Of a stretch of DNA of 22,724 nucleotides, positions 1 to 7,375 are shown piece by piece. Numbering within the stretch: position 1 is the stretch's first letter; each line of letters begins with the position of its first letter. The DNA lies in contig CALEOQ010000141.1 of NCBI GenBank assembly GCA_937910255.1, positions 1 through 22,724 of the forward strand, in the 5' to 3' direction. The notes below the pieces were generated by a model. It did no database searches. It worked only from the letters and a program-made list of their open reading frames with translations, and was not told where the DNA came from. This stretch comes from an uncultured Caulobacteraceae bacterium. GTDB lineage: Bacteria > Pseudomonadota > Alphaproteobacteria > Caulobacterales > Caulobacteraceae. The translations under genes and the position numbers were made by a program.

Positions 1-95
1 GGTATGAGTGGTGTTGAGTTGTTTTTTTTTTCAAGCAGAAGACGGCATACGAGATTACGACGTGACTGGAGTTCAGACGTGTGCTCTTCCGATCT
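1..95. other. Illumina P7/Read-2 adapter read-through (artefact)
   Basis: Not genomic. Positions 32-55 match the P7 flow-cell primer, 56-61 are a six-base index (TACGAC) and 62-95 match the TruSeq Read-2 primer ending GCTCTTCCGATCT. Outside them lie an 11-T run (21-31 region) and a low-complexity tail (1-20). This is the usual picture when a read runs through a short insert, through the adapter and into the poly-T linker of the flow-cell oligo, followed by noise. Any protein that begins here (the FFFQAEDGIRD... type peptide) is an artefact. True sequence starts at about position 96. Confidence 0.97.
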
Positions 96-1525
96 CGCAC
101 CTGCCGTCCACGCGCCATGTGGGCAAGGCCTTCAAGCTGACCAAGCTGGCCGGCGCCTACTGGCGTGGTGATCACCGCAACGCCCAGCTGCAGCGCATCT
201 ATGGCACGGCCTGGGCCACCGAGGCCGACCTGGAGGCCTATATCCAGCGGGTCGAGGAGGCCGAGAAGCGCGACCACCGCAAGATCGGCAAGGCCATGGA
301 CCTCTTCCACATCCAGGAAGAGGGCAAGGGCATGGTGTTTTGGCACGCCAAGGGCTGGACCCTCTATCGGGCGGTGGAGGACTATATCCGCCGGCGCCTC
401 ACCAAGGACGGCTACCAGGAGGTCAAGACGCCCCAGATCCTGGACCGCTCGCTCTGGGAGGCCTCAGGCCACTGGGAGAAGTTCGGCGCCAACATGTTCG
501 TCTGCGAGACCGAGGAGGGCGAGAGCCTGGCCGTCAAGCCGATGAACTGCCCCGGTCACGTGCAGATCTTCAATGTCGGCCAGAAATCCTATCGCGACCT
601 GCCGCTGCGCATGGCCGAGTTCGGCGCCTGTCACCGCTACGAGCCCTCGGGCGCTCTGCACGGCATCATGCGGGTGCGCGGCTTCACCCAGGACGACGCC
701 CACATCTTCTGCCGCGAGGACCAGGTCGAGGAGGAGACGAAGCGCTTCGTCCGCCTGCTGAATTCGGCCTATGCCGATTTCGGGGTGGAGCTGCATTCGG
801 TGAAGCTGGCCCTGCGGCCGGACCTGCGGGCCGGCACCGACGAGATCTGGGATCTGGCCGAGCAGAAGCTGGAGCGCGCCGCCCGCCAGGCGGTGAATAT
901 GGGCGTCGAGCACCTGCCCGGCGAAGGCGCCTTCTATGGCCCCAAGCTGGAATTCCACCTGCGCGACGCCATCGGCCGCACCTGGCAGTGCGGCACCCTG
1001 CAGCTGGACTTCGTCCTGCCTGAACGGCTGGAGGCCGAATATGTGGCCGAGGATGGCTCCAAGCAGCGACCGGTCATGCTGCACCGGGCCATCGCCGGCT
1101 CCATGGAGCGCTTCATCGGCATGTTGATCGAGAACTATGCCGGCGCCTTCCCGCTGTGGCTGGCGCCCACCCAGGTGGTGGTGGCGACGATCACCTCGGA
1201 CGCCGACGATTTCGCCCGGACGGCGGCGGCCAAGCTGAAGGCCGCGGGGCTGCGGGTCGAGACCGACCTGCGCAACGAGAAGATCAACTACAAGATCCGT
1301 GAGCACAGCTTGGCCAAGGCGCCGGTGATCGCCGTGGTCGGCCGGCGTGAGGCCGAGGAGGGCAAGGTCGCCCTGCGCCGCCTCGGATCGCAGGGCCAGG
1401 AGATCCTCACCCTGGAGGAAGCCGTCTTGCGGCTTGCCTCCGAGGCGCTTCCGCCTGATGTTGAGCGCGAAGCTCGCGGCGAGGCGGATACCTGGGGGTC
1501 CGCCGAGGCCATGGAGGCTGGATGA
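96..1525 (+). CDS. thrS: Threonyl-tRNA synthetase, C-terminal part (5' end cut by contig end)
   Basis: Class II aminoacyl-tRNA synthetase that charges tRNA-Thr in the cytoplasm. The first genuine full codon is at 98 (HLPSTRHVGKAFKLTKLAGAYWRG...). Compared with the roughly 640-residue E. coli enzyme, the N-terminal TGS domain and most of the editing domain (about 170 residues) are missing only because the contig stops. What remains is the end of the editing domain, the complete catalytic domain and the anticodon-binding domain. The three zinc ligands that select threonine are visible: Cys in KPMNCPGH (codon 548-550), His in DDAHIF (701-703) and His in VMLHRAIAG (1082-1084). The anticodon-binding domain starts near WLAPTQVVV and includes DLRNEKINYKIREH. 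A tail of about 25 acidic/alanine-rich residues extends past the usual end. The stop overlaps the next gene by ATGA, suggesting coupled translation. Confidence 0.96.
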
Positions 1526-2457
1526 ACGATATCGGCGCATCGTTTGTGGCGGTCGAGACCGCCCCGACGCCGCATGGGATCGCCGAAGGTGCGCGCATCT
1601 CGGTGATCATGGTGGTGTACATGACGGGCGAGGCTCTGGAGCAGAGCCTCGCCTGCGTGCTCGACGATCGCCACGTGGCCGAGTTCATCGTCGTGGATAA
1701 CGGCTCGGACGCCCGCGAGGCGGCCATCCTCGACGCCTATGCCGAACGCCATCCGCAAATGCGGCTGTTGCGCGGCCAGGGCAATGTGGGCTTCGCCCGC
1801 GGGGCCAATCTGGGCGCGGCGGCGGCGGTGGGCGAGGTGCTGATCTTCCTCAATCCCGACGCCTTCCTGCAGCCCGGGGGGGCCGGGGCGCTGGCCAAGG
1901 CCGTGCTCGACGGCGGGACCATGCGCCTGGTGGGCGGCCGGGTGCTCAACGCCGACCGCACCGAACAGCGCGGCGCCCGCCGGGGCGAGATCACGCCGAT
2001 GGCGGCGCTGTTGTCCCTGAGCGGCCTCACCCGCCGGGCCTCGCTGCGTCGCTATGAGGTCCATTGGGAGAATGAGGCGGCGCCGGCCGCCCTCTGCCCC
2101 GTGCCGACCATTTCCGGCGCCTTCTTCGCCATGCGCCGGGCCGGCTATGCTCGCCTGGGCGGGTTCGATGAAGGCTATTTCCTGCACGTCGAGGATATCG
2201 ACCTCTGCTGGCGGGTGCGCGAAGCCGGCGGCGAGGTCATGTTTCACCCCAAGGCCGAGGTGATCCACCTGGGGCACACCAGCCGGGCCAGCCCTCTGCG
2301 GGTCGAGCTCTATAAGGGCATGGGCCTGGCCCGCTATTTCCGTAAGCGCGCCGATGGACTGGGCGAGGCCTTGGCCGCCTGGCTGCTCTGGCCCCTGGTG
2401 GTCGGCGCCGCCGTGGCCCGGCCGTTGCTCTGGCGGCTGACCGGCCGGGCGATCTAG
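1522..2457 (+). CDS. GT2 family glycosyltransferase (WbbL/rhamnosyltransferase-like)
   Basis: A 311-residue inverting family 2 glycosyltransferase, probably adding a sugar to a cell-surface polysaccharide or glycolipid; acceptor and sugar are not readable from sequence. The GT-A fold begins with ISVIMVVYMTGEAL. It contains VVDNGSD, GNVGFARGANLG (nucleotide-sugar contact region typical of rhamnosyltransferase-like members), the metal-site region LIFLNPDAFLQP, SGAFFAMRRAGYARLGGFDE, and the catalytic-base region FLHVEDIDLCWRVREAGG. The C-terminus has a hydrophobic stretch (AAWLLWPLVVGAAVARPLLW) that could sit at the inner membrane. The start ATG overlaps the thrS stop (ATGA) and has a GGAGG four bases upstream, inside thrS, so it is likely co-translated. 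It ends directly against the stop codon of the opposing HMG-CoA-lyase gene. Confidence 0.9.
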   Translation: MNDIGASFVAVETAPTPHGIAEGARISVIMVVYMTGEALEQSLACVLDDRHVAEFIVVDNGSDAREAAILDAYAERHPQMRLLRGQGNVGFARGANLGAAAAVGEVLIFLNPDAFLQPGGAGALAKAVLDGGTMRLVGGRVLNADRTEQRGARRGEITPMAALLSLSGLTRRASLRRYEVHWENEAAPAALCPVPTISGAFFAMRRAGYARLGGFDEGYFLHVEDIDLCWRVREAGGEVMFHPKAEVIHLGHTSRASPLRVELYKGMGLARYFRKRADGLGEALAAWLLWPLVVGAAVARPLLWRLTGRAI

Positions 2458-3360
2458 CTAGACCTTCGGGAACCCGCCGGCCCGGCTGACCGAGGCCGCA
2501 GGCGGCTTGCCCAGCAGGCCGGCCATCCACTGGGCGGTGTCGATCAGGGCGTCCAGGTCATAGCCGGTCTCGAAGCCGGCGCGCTCCAGCATGTAGACCA
2601 GATCCTCGGTCCCGATATTGCCGGTGGCGTCCGGGGCGAACGGACAGCCGCCGAGCCCCCCGCAACTGGCGTCCAGCACATCGACGCCCGCCTCGACCGC
2701 GGCGAAGGCGTTGGCCAGGCCGGTATTGCGGGTGTCGTGGAAGTGCATGCGCAGGGTCGTCTCCGGCGCGACCTGGCGAACCGCGGCGATCCGCTCGCGC
2801 ACCGTCCAGGGATCGGCGACGCCGATGGTGTCGGCCAGGGCGATCTCGGCCACCCCCAGCCGCGCGGCTTCCCCGGCCAGGGCCGTCACCTGATCGAGGC
2901 TGACCTCGCCATCGAAGGGACAGCCGAAGGCCACCGACAGGGTCACCGACAGGGCCGGTCCCCCCTCGGCCTTGTGGCGCGCGACGATGGCGGCCAGGGC
3001 GGCCATCTGTTCGGCGGTGGTGGCGCCCTGATTGCGCACGCCGAACCCGTCGGTGGCGCAGACCACCACATTGGCCTCGGCGCAACTAGCCTCCACGGCC
3101 CGGTCCCAGCCGCGGGCGTTCAGCACCAGGCCGATGGGCGAGAAGCCGTCCTCCGGCGGCCGGGCGGCCATGATCGCCTCGGCCCCGGCCATCTGGGGCA
3201 CCCGGCGCGGATTGACGAAGGACACGGTCTCGATGCGCCGGGCGCCGGCGGCGCGAAGCCGGTCGATGAACTCGATCTTCTGCGGGACCTCCAGCAGGAC
3301 CTTCTCGTTCTGCAGGCCATCGCGAGGACCGACCTCGACGATCTGGATTTTCCGGCTCAT
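2458..3360 (-). CDS. Hydroxymethylglutaryl-CoA lyase family protein
   Basis: A 300-residue TIM-barrel lyase of the HMGL-like family. HMG-CoA lyase splits 3-hydroxy-3-methylglutaryl-CoA into acetyl-CoA and acetoacetate, the last step of leucine breakdown (gene names mvaB/liuE elsewhere). Visible active-site features: VGPRDGLQNE (Arg13, Asp14), metal ligands in MHFHDTRN (His206, His208), and the active-site cysteine loop GGLGGCPFA (Cys239), followed by TGNIGTEDLVYMLERAG. The loop reads ASCGGLGGCP rather than the SVAGLGGCP of the classical mitochondrial-type enzyme, and HFHDTRNTG replaces HCHDTYGQ. This is therefore the divergent bacterial branch, and a related acyl-CoA substrate is possible. 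Its start overlaps the stop of the upstream glycosyltransferase by ATGA (3357-3360), an odd functional partner. No other leucine-degradation genes are in view. Confidence 0.9.
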   Translation of the reverse strand: MSRKIQIVEVGPRDGLQNEKVLLEVPQKIEFIDRLRAAGARRIETVSFVNPRRVPQMAGAEAIMAARPPEDGFSPIGLVLNARGWDRAVEASCAEANVVVCATDGFGVRNQGATTAEQMAALAAIVARHKAEGGPALSVTLSVAFGCPFDGEVSLDQVTALAGEAARLGVAEIALADTIGVADPWTVRERIAAVRQVAPETTLRMHFHDTRNTGLANAFAAVEAGVDVLDASCGGLGGCPFAPDATGNIGTEDLVYMLERAGFETGYDLDALIDTAQWMAGLLGKPPAASVSRAGGFPKV

Positions 3361-5060
3361 GGGCGGCCTCCGATGGCGCGACCCGCGGCCGGCGCAGGCC
3401 GGGGCTCGGCGTTCATATAGATGCGCAGATGGGTGCGATCGCCGTTGGAGTAGTTGAGGCCGCGGACCTCTCGGACCTGACGGACCCGCAGCCCCCGGGC
3501 GTCGAGTTCAGCCCGGAAGGCGGCCTCTTCGGAGGCGTCGACCACCGCCGGACGGAAGCCGCCGATGGCCTGGGCGGCCTGGGCGCCGTCCTCGAGAACG
3601 GTGGGCGTGCCCAGGGCGAAGACCAGGCTGGGCTCGGCATAGCCGGCCACGGCGACCGGGGCGGCGGCCATGCCCTGGCGGGGCAGCAGGCGTTCTGACT
3701 CCATGATCCGCGCCACCCGGGCCGAACTCCAGAGCGGGGCGAGGCCCGGGATCAGGCCGGCGGCCAGGGCGGCGTGTCCCAGGATGGCCAGCCCCATGGC
3801 CGAGACGACGGCGCCGTTTGGCGCCTGGCTGACCAGCATGAAACCGCCGATGAGCCCTGCCGCGGCCAGCAGGCCGCCTGCGGTCGCCGCGGCGGTGACG
3901 TCGGCGGTCCCGCCGAATTCGGAGACCAGATAGAAGCAGACTCCGGCCAGGATCAGGCCTGATGCGGCCGCCAGGCCAGCTCCCGCCCAGCGGGCTACGG
4001 GGCCGACGCCGTCGCGCAGGGCTGCGGCCGCCAGCCAGGCCAGGGCGCCATAGGTCGGCAGGGTGTAGTGAACCAGCTTGGTGGGGGCGAGCTCGAAGAC
4101 CAGCCAGGTGGGGATCAGCCAGCAGAGCGCGAACCGCACCCCGGGCTCCCGGCGCTTCACCCAGGCCAGGATCAGGGCGGCGGGGATCAACAAGGTCATG
4201 GGAAAGGCGAGGAAACTCAGGCCCAGCAGGTGATAGCCGGGCGGGGCGCCGTGGCTTTCGTGGCTGCCGGCCAGCTTGGGCGCCATGTCGCTCATCAGGG
4301 CGGTGGTCCAGAAGCCGCCGTCGGTGGCCACGGTGACAGCCCAGGCCCAGGGACCGACCAGGCCCGCCAGCAGGATGGGGCCCCAGCTGAGGCCCAGGCC
4401 CTTCAGCCAGTCGATCCGGCGATCCCAGGCGATCAGGGCGAGGCTGGTCAGGGTGACGACCATCAGGCCCACCGGCCCCTTGACCAGCAGGGCGGCCGAC
4501 AAACCCAGCCAGAACAATAGCCGGGTGCGCCAGCTCACCGGCGGCCCGCCGCGGGCCGCGCCATAGATCCGGGCCAGGGCCGCCATCATCAGCACGACGG
4601 TCCCGCAGAGCACCGCGTCGGTCTTGGCGATGAAGGCCTCGGTGGACAGGAGCAGGGTCGAGCCCAGCATGGCGCCGGCCATCAGGCCCGCGGGCGTCCC
4701 AAAGAACGCCGCAGCCCCCCAGGCGCAGGCCGCCGCCGCCAGCATGGCGCCCAGCAGCGAGGGCAGGCGATAGGCCCAGATCTCCCGGTCCTCCACGGCC
4801 GAGACCATGGAGACGCTGGCCGCTTGCAGCCAGTGGATGCCCACGGGCTTTTTGAACCGCGGCTCGTCCTGGAAACGGATCACCACCAGGTCGCCGGTCT
4901 CCAGCATCTGGGCCGTGGCCTGGGCGAATCGCGCCTCGTCCCGGTCCAGGGGCGGCATGGCGAACAGGCCCGGCGCTCCGGCCAGGAGCGCCAGCAGGGC
5001 CGCAAACAGGGGGCCTCGCCAACCTTGGCTCGCCCATTGGAGACTGGACTGGAACGTCAT
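3357..5060 (-). CDS. ArnT-like GT39/PMT-family membrane glycosyltransferase
   Basis: About 567 residues with roughly a dozen hydrophobic segments. This is the family of inner-membrane glycosyltransferases that take a sugar from a polyprenyl-phosphate carrier and attach it to lipid A, glycan or protein on the periplasmic side. The hallmark first periplasmic loop is present: PPLDRDEARFAQATAQML (acidic pair Asp41-Glu42 of the DE motif) followed by RFQDEPRFKKPVGIHWLQAA. A soluble C-terminal domain of about 130 residues ends in LNYSNGDRTHLRIYMNAEP. I start it at MTFQSSLQWAS (5058-5060) rather than the longer open frame to 5180, because the longer versions would run into the divergent glycosyltransferase start at 5116. 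Its Shine-Dalgarno sequence is weak. It is translationally coupled (ATGA) to the lyase gene and divergent by 55 bases from a DPM1-like transferase that probably makes its lipid-linked donor. Confidence 0.88.
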   Translation of the reverse strand: MTFQSSLQWASQGWRGPLFAALLALLAGAPGLFAMPPLDRDEARFAQATAQMLETGDLVVIRFQDEPRFKKPVGIHWLQAASVSMVSAVEDREIWAYRLPSLLGAMLAAAACAWGAAAFFGTPAGLMAGAMLGSTLLLSTEAFIAKTDAVLCGTVVLMMAALARIYGAARGGPPVSWRTRLLFWLGLSAALLVKGPVGLMVVTLTSLALIAWDRRIDWLKGLGLSWGPILLAGLVGPWAWAVTVATDGGFWTTALMSDMAPKLAGSHESHGAPPGYHLLGLSFLAFPMTLLIPAALILAWVKRREPGVRFALCWLIPTWLVFELAPTKLVHYTLPTYGALAWLAAAALRDGVGPVARWAGAGLAAASGLILAGVCFYLVSEFGGTADVTAAATAGGLLAAAGLIGGFMLVSQAPNGAVVSAMGLAILGHAALAAGLIPGLAPLWSSARVARIMESERLLPRQGMAAAPVAVAGYAEPSLVFALGTPTVLEDGAQAAQAIGGFRPAVVDASEEAAFRAELDARGLRVRQVREVRGLNYSNGDRTHLRIYMNAEPRPAPAAGRAIGGRP

Positions 5061-5115
5061 GGCGCCGGTGATAGCACGATCCTTTCGCTCGCCAGCTTTT
5101 CGGCTATGGAGAAGC

Positions 5116-5841
5116 ATGACCCCCAGTCCTGACATTTCCGTGGTCGTGCCGGTCTTTGACGAAGAGGGCGCCGCGCCCACCCTGGCCCGCGAGATCGCCG
5201 CCGCCTTTCAAGGCCGCAACATCGAGATCATCTTCGTCGATGACGCGAGCCGCGACGGCACCCGGGCAGGGCTGCAGGCGCTGAAGGCCGAGCTGCCGCA
5301 GCTGCGCGTGCTCAGCCATCGGCGCAATTCCGGCCAGAGCCGGGCGATCCGCACCGGGGTCCTGGCGGCCCGCGCCCCGGTGATCGTCACCCTGGACGGG
5401 GACGGCCAGAACGACCCCGCCGATGGGCCGGCCCTGGTGGACGCCCTGAACGCCGGGGGGCCAGACCTCGCCCTGGTGGGCGGCGAGCGGGTCAAGCGCC
5501 AGGACAGCCGCGCCAAGAAGCTCGCCTCGCGCCTCGGCAACGGGGTGCGCAAGCGCCTGCTGGGGGATACCGCCAACGACACCGGCTGTGGCCTGAAAGC
5601 CTTCCGGCGGGAGGCCTTCCTGCGGCTTCCCTATTTCGACCACCTCCATCGCTACATCCCGGCCCTGATGCTGCGGGAAGGCTATGAGGTGGCCTTCCGC
5701 CCGGTGGGCCATCGCCATCGCCAGACGGGCGCGTCGAAATACACCAATCTTGGTCGGCTCTGGGCCTCGGCCTGGGACCTGCTCGGCGTCATGTGGCTTC
5801 AGGCGCGATCGCGTCGGCCGCAAGGGGTGGACGAGGTCTAG
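5116..5841 (+). CDS. DPM1/GtrB-like polyprenyl-phosphate glycosyltransferase (GT2)
   Basis: A 241-residue family 2 glycosyltransferase of the dolichyl-phosphate-mannose-synthase type, which transfers a sugar from a nucleotide donor to polyprenyl phosphate on the cytosolic face of the membrane. Motifs: ISVVVPVFDEEG at the N-terminus, FVDDASRDGT, the metal-binding VTLDGDGQNDP, NDTGCGLKAFRREAF, and HRHRQTGASKYTN near the end. It lacks the C-terminal transmembrane helices of GtrB proper, so it is the short DPM1 form. The ATG at 5116 follows GGAGAA at a good distance and directly precedes the first beta strand; the longer open frame from 4807 lies antisense inside the neighbouring gene and is rejected. 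It is divergent from the ArnT-like gene. The pairing of a DPM1-like donor synthase with a GT39 enzyme is a known arrangement for surface-glycan or lipid A modification. Confidence 0.9.
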   Translation: MTPSPDISVVVPVFDEEGAAPTLAREIAAAFQGRNIEIIFVDDASRDGTRAGLQALKAELPQLRVLSHRRNSGQSRAIRTGVLAARAPVIVTLDGDGQNDPADGPALVDALNAGGPDLALVGGERVKRQDSRAKKLASRLGNGVRKRLLGDTANDTGCGLKAFRREAFLRLPYFDHLHRYIPALMLREGYEVAFRPVGHRHRQTGASKYTNLGRLWASAWDLLGVMWLQARSRRPQGVDEV

Positions 5842-5943
5842 GCTTAAGACTTCCCGCAGAAGGGGCCAGAGCTTCCCGCGCATCGGCGGCTAGGGTTAAG
5901 GTTGGTTTGGCCCTGGGCGACCTTGGCCTGAGGGGGAGATCCA

Positions 5944-6378
5944 ATGCGCATGTTCGCCGCGTTTCCGCTGCTGGCCCTGCCGGTGCTGGTCTACAACCTC
6001 GTGGCGCTGACGCTGACCGGCGGCTTTTCGGCGGTCGACGCCCACGCGCGGATGGCCGAGGCCCTGTTCACCATCCGCATGGCGTCCAACATCGACTGGT
6101 CGGTCAGCCTGGGGGATCTGCTGTTGGCCGCCGCCCTGGTGGTGCTGTTTATCGAGCTTCTGAAGTCCACCACCAGCCGCCGGGTGGCGATCATCAATCA
6201 CGCCCTGTCGATGATCCTGTTCATCATCTGCCTGATCCAGTTCCTGCTGGCCCCGGCCTTCGCCACCTCGACATATTTCCTGATCACGGTGATGGTGCTG
6301 CTGGACGTGCTGGCGGGCTTCATCGTGACCATCGTCGCGGCGCGCCGGGACATCGACTTCTCCGGCGGCGACGCCTGA
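5944..6378 (+). CDS. Small four-helix membrane protein, unknown function
   Basis: A 144-residue hydrophobic protein with four predicted membrane segments: about residues 3-26 (FAAFPLLALPVLVYNLVALTL), 56-75 (DLLLAAALVVLFIELL), 83-104 (IINHALSMILFIICLIQFLLA) and 108-132 (TYFLITVMVLLDVLAGFIVTIVAA). A soluble loop (SAVDAHARMAEALFTIRMAS) follows helix 1, and the tail is short and acidic. The start is supported by a strong purine tract, GGGGGAG, seven bases upstream. It follows the DPM1-like gene on the same strand after 102 bases, so it may be part of the same envelope-related unit, though it does not look like the LABN-type lipid A protein often found beside such transferases. I do not recognise a named family; similar conserved hypothetical proteins occur in alphaproteobacteria. 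Confidence 0.8.
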   Translation: MRMFAAFPLLALPVLVYNLVALTLTGGFSAVDAHARMAEALFTIRMASNIDWSVSLGDLLLAAALVVLFIELLKSTTSRRVAIINHALSMILFIICLIQFLLAPAFATSTYFLITVMVLLDVLAGFIVTIVAARRDIDFSGGDA

Positions 6379-6393
6379 AGCCGAAGGCTGCGC

Positions 6394-6495
6394 TCAGGTC
6401 AGGGCCGTGAAGATCAGGGCCACGAGGGTGATGTCGAAAACGCGGGTGGCCAGGGCCAGCATGGGACGCACCGTGGAAGACGCACATAGGGTCAT
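6394..6495 (-). CDS. Candidate 33-residue hydrophobic micro-protein
   Basis: A short reverse-strand frame, MTLCASSTVRPM followed by LALATRVFDITLVALIFTALT. It would give one short membrane helix after a polar N-terminus. Support: in the last 21 codons, 20 end in G or C, as in real genes of this genome; it fits snugly between the stop of the four-helix protein (16 bases away, convergent) and the divergent HTH gene (start 6536). Against it: the Shine-Dalgarno is poor (only CGAAG just upstream), it is very short, and an internal ATG at codon 12 could equally be the start. Function unknown. Confidence 0.3.
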   Translation of the reverse strand: MTLCASSTVRPMLALATRVFDITLVALIFTALT

Positions 6496-6535
6496 CTTCG
6501 GTTAAGCAAGACCGGCGCCAGTTCGGAGATACGCC

Positions 6536-6859
6536 TTGGCTTTGTTTTTCGACGCCCAGTGGTTCGACACCCGCCTGGCCGAGCGGGGCCTCAGCCGGCG
6601 GGTTCTGGCGGCCGCCGCCGGCATGAGCGAGGCCGATCTGGCGCTCGCCTACAAGGACCAGCGCGAGCTTTCCCCCGACGAGGTGGGCGTCTTCGCCGAG
6701 GTTCTGGGGGTGAGCGCCGCCGAGATCGCCCGGCAGGCCGGGGTCTCCACGCCGGTCCCCGGCGCAGGACCGGAGGCGCGGATCGCCGCATTGGAGCGGA
6801 AGGTGGCGGCCCTGGAGGCCGATCTTGCCCGCCTGCTCGGCAGGAACGGGCAGGGTTAG
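6536..6859 (+). CDS. Small HTH (XRE-like) DNA-binding protein with coiled-coil tail
   Basis: A 107-residue protein. Residues 8-68 resemble a Cro/C1-type helix-turn-helix domain (WFDTRLAERGLSRRVLAAAA, GMSEADLALAYKDQRELSPDE, LGVSAAEIARQAG). After a Pro/Gly linker, residues 80-103 form clear heptads (IAALERKVAALEADLARLLG), suggesting dimerisation by coiled coil. The start is TTG at 6536, chosen because GGAGAT lies seven bases upstream and there is no in-frame ATG before the domain; TTG at 6542 is the alternative but is too far from the ribosome-binding site. It converges on the next gene, with five bases between stop codons. Target genes are unknown. Confidence 0.75.
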   Translation: MALFFDAQWFDTRLAERGLSRRVLAAAAGMSEADLALAYKDQRELSPDEVGVFAEVLGVSAAEIARQAGVSTPVPGAGPEARIAALERKVAALEADLARLLGRNGQG

Positions 6860-6864
6860 AGCGC

Positions 6865-7197
6865 CTAGATGTCGGTGCGGGTCAGGCCGCCCTTGCGGGC
6901 CCGCCGATCGGCCTGGCCGGAAAACTCGGTCTGGTTATAGGCGTTACGGGCGGCGTTCAGGGTCGGCGGCCCGCCGCGCAGGCCCCGCCGCTGTTCGCCA
7001 GCCCCCATGACATGGGCGGTGAAGGTGGCCGGCCCGCCGCTGGTGATCGGCGGCGGCGGGGCGGCGGGCAAGGTCTGAGAGACCGGAACCGGCAGGTTGG
7101 GATGCTCATCCTCGGCCCCGCCCTGCGCCTCATGGGTCCGCGGCCGCACACGACGCAGGCGCGCGATCTTCCGGAGGGGGTCGATGGGCAAGGTCAA
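6865..7197 (-). CDS. Conserved-looking 110-residue protein of unknown function
   Basis: A reverse-strand gene beginning with TTG (7195-7197), preceded by AAGGAG at seven bases, a near-ideal ribosome-binding site; the open frame continues upstream to 7281 but with no better start. The protein opens with a basic segment (PIDPLRKIARLRRVRPRTHE), has a proline-rich linker (LPAAPPPPITSGG), and ends with a compact polar part (AHVMGAGEQRRGLRGGPPTL then NAARNAYNQTEFSGQADRR). The C-terminal part looks like the conserved piece and recalls small hypothetical proteins of Caulobacterales, but I cannot name a family. No signal peptide or membrane helix. Soluble, probably cytoplasmic. Confidence 0.6.
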   Translation of the reverse strand: MTLPIDPLRKIARLRRVRPRTHEAQGGAEDEHPNLPVPVSQTLPAAPPPPITSGGPATFTAHVMGAGEQRRGLRGGPPTLNAARNAYNQTEFSGQADRRARKGGLTRTDI

Positions 7198-7375
7198 GGG
7201 CGGGCTCCTTCGGCCTGAACCGGGCAAGCCTGCACGAGGTGTCTTAAGGAAGGTCGAAGCCCGCGCAGATCCCGGCGCCATAGCCGCCTGGCCGGGTCAT
7301 CCGTATAAGGCAGGCGCCCTCGTGGCGGACCGGGAGCGCCCCCGGCGATGATGCGCGTGGAACGCCCCGTTCAAG

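Noticed and set aside
464..1540. Long reverse-strand open frame (358 residues) across thrS
   Set aside because: Shadow of thrS caused by high GC; the sense strand matches ThrRS motifs throughout and the antisense product is low-complexity Gly/Gln/His-rich.
2450..2462. CTAGCTAG palindrome as a regulatory site
   Set aside because: It is simply two facing TAG stop codons of abutting convergent genes.
3508..5037. 509-residue alternative reverse frame overlapping the ArnT-like gene
   Set aside because: Pro/Arg/Gly-rich out-of-frame shadow; the other frame has membrane helices and the DE motif.
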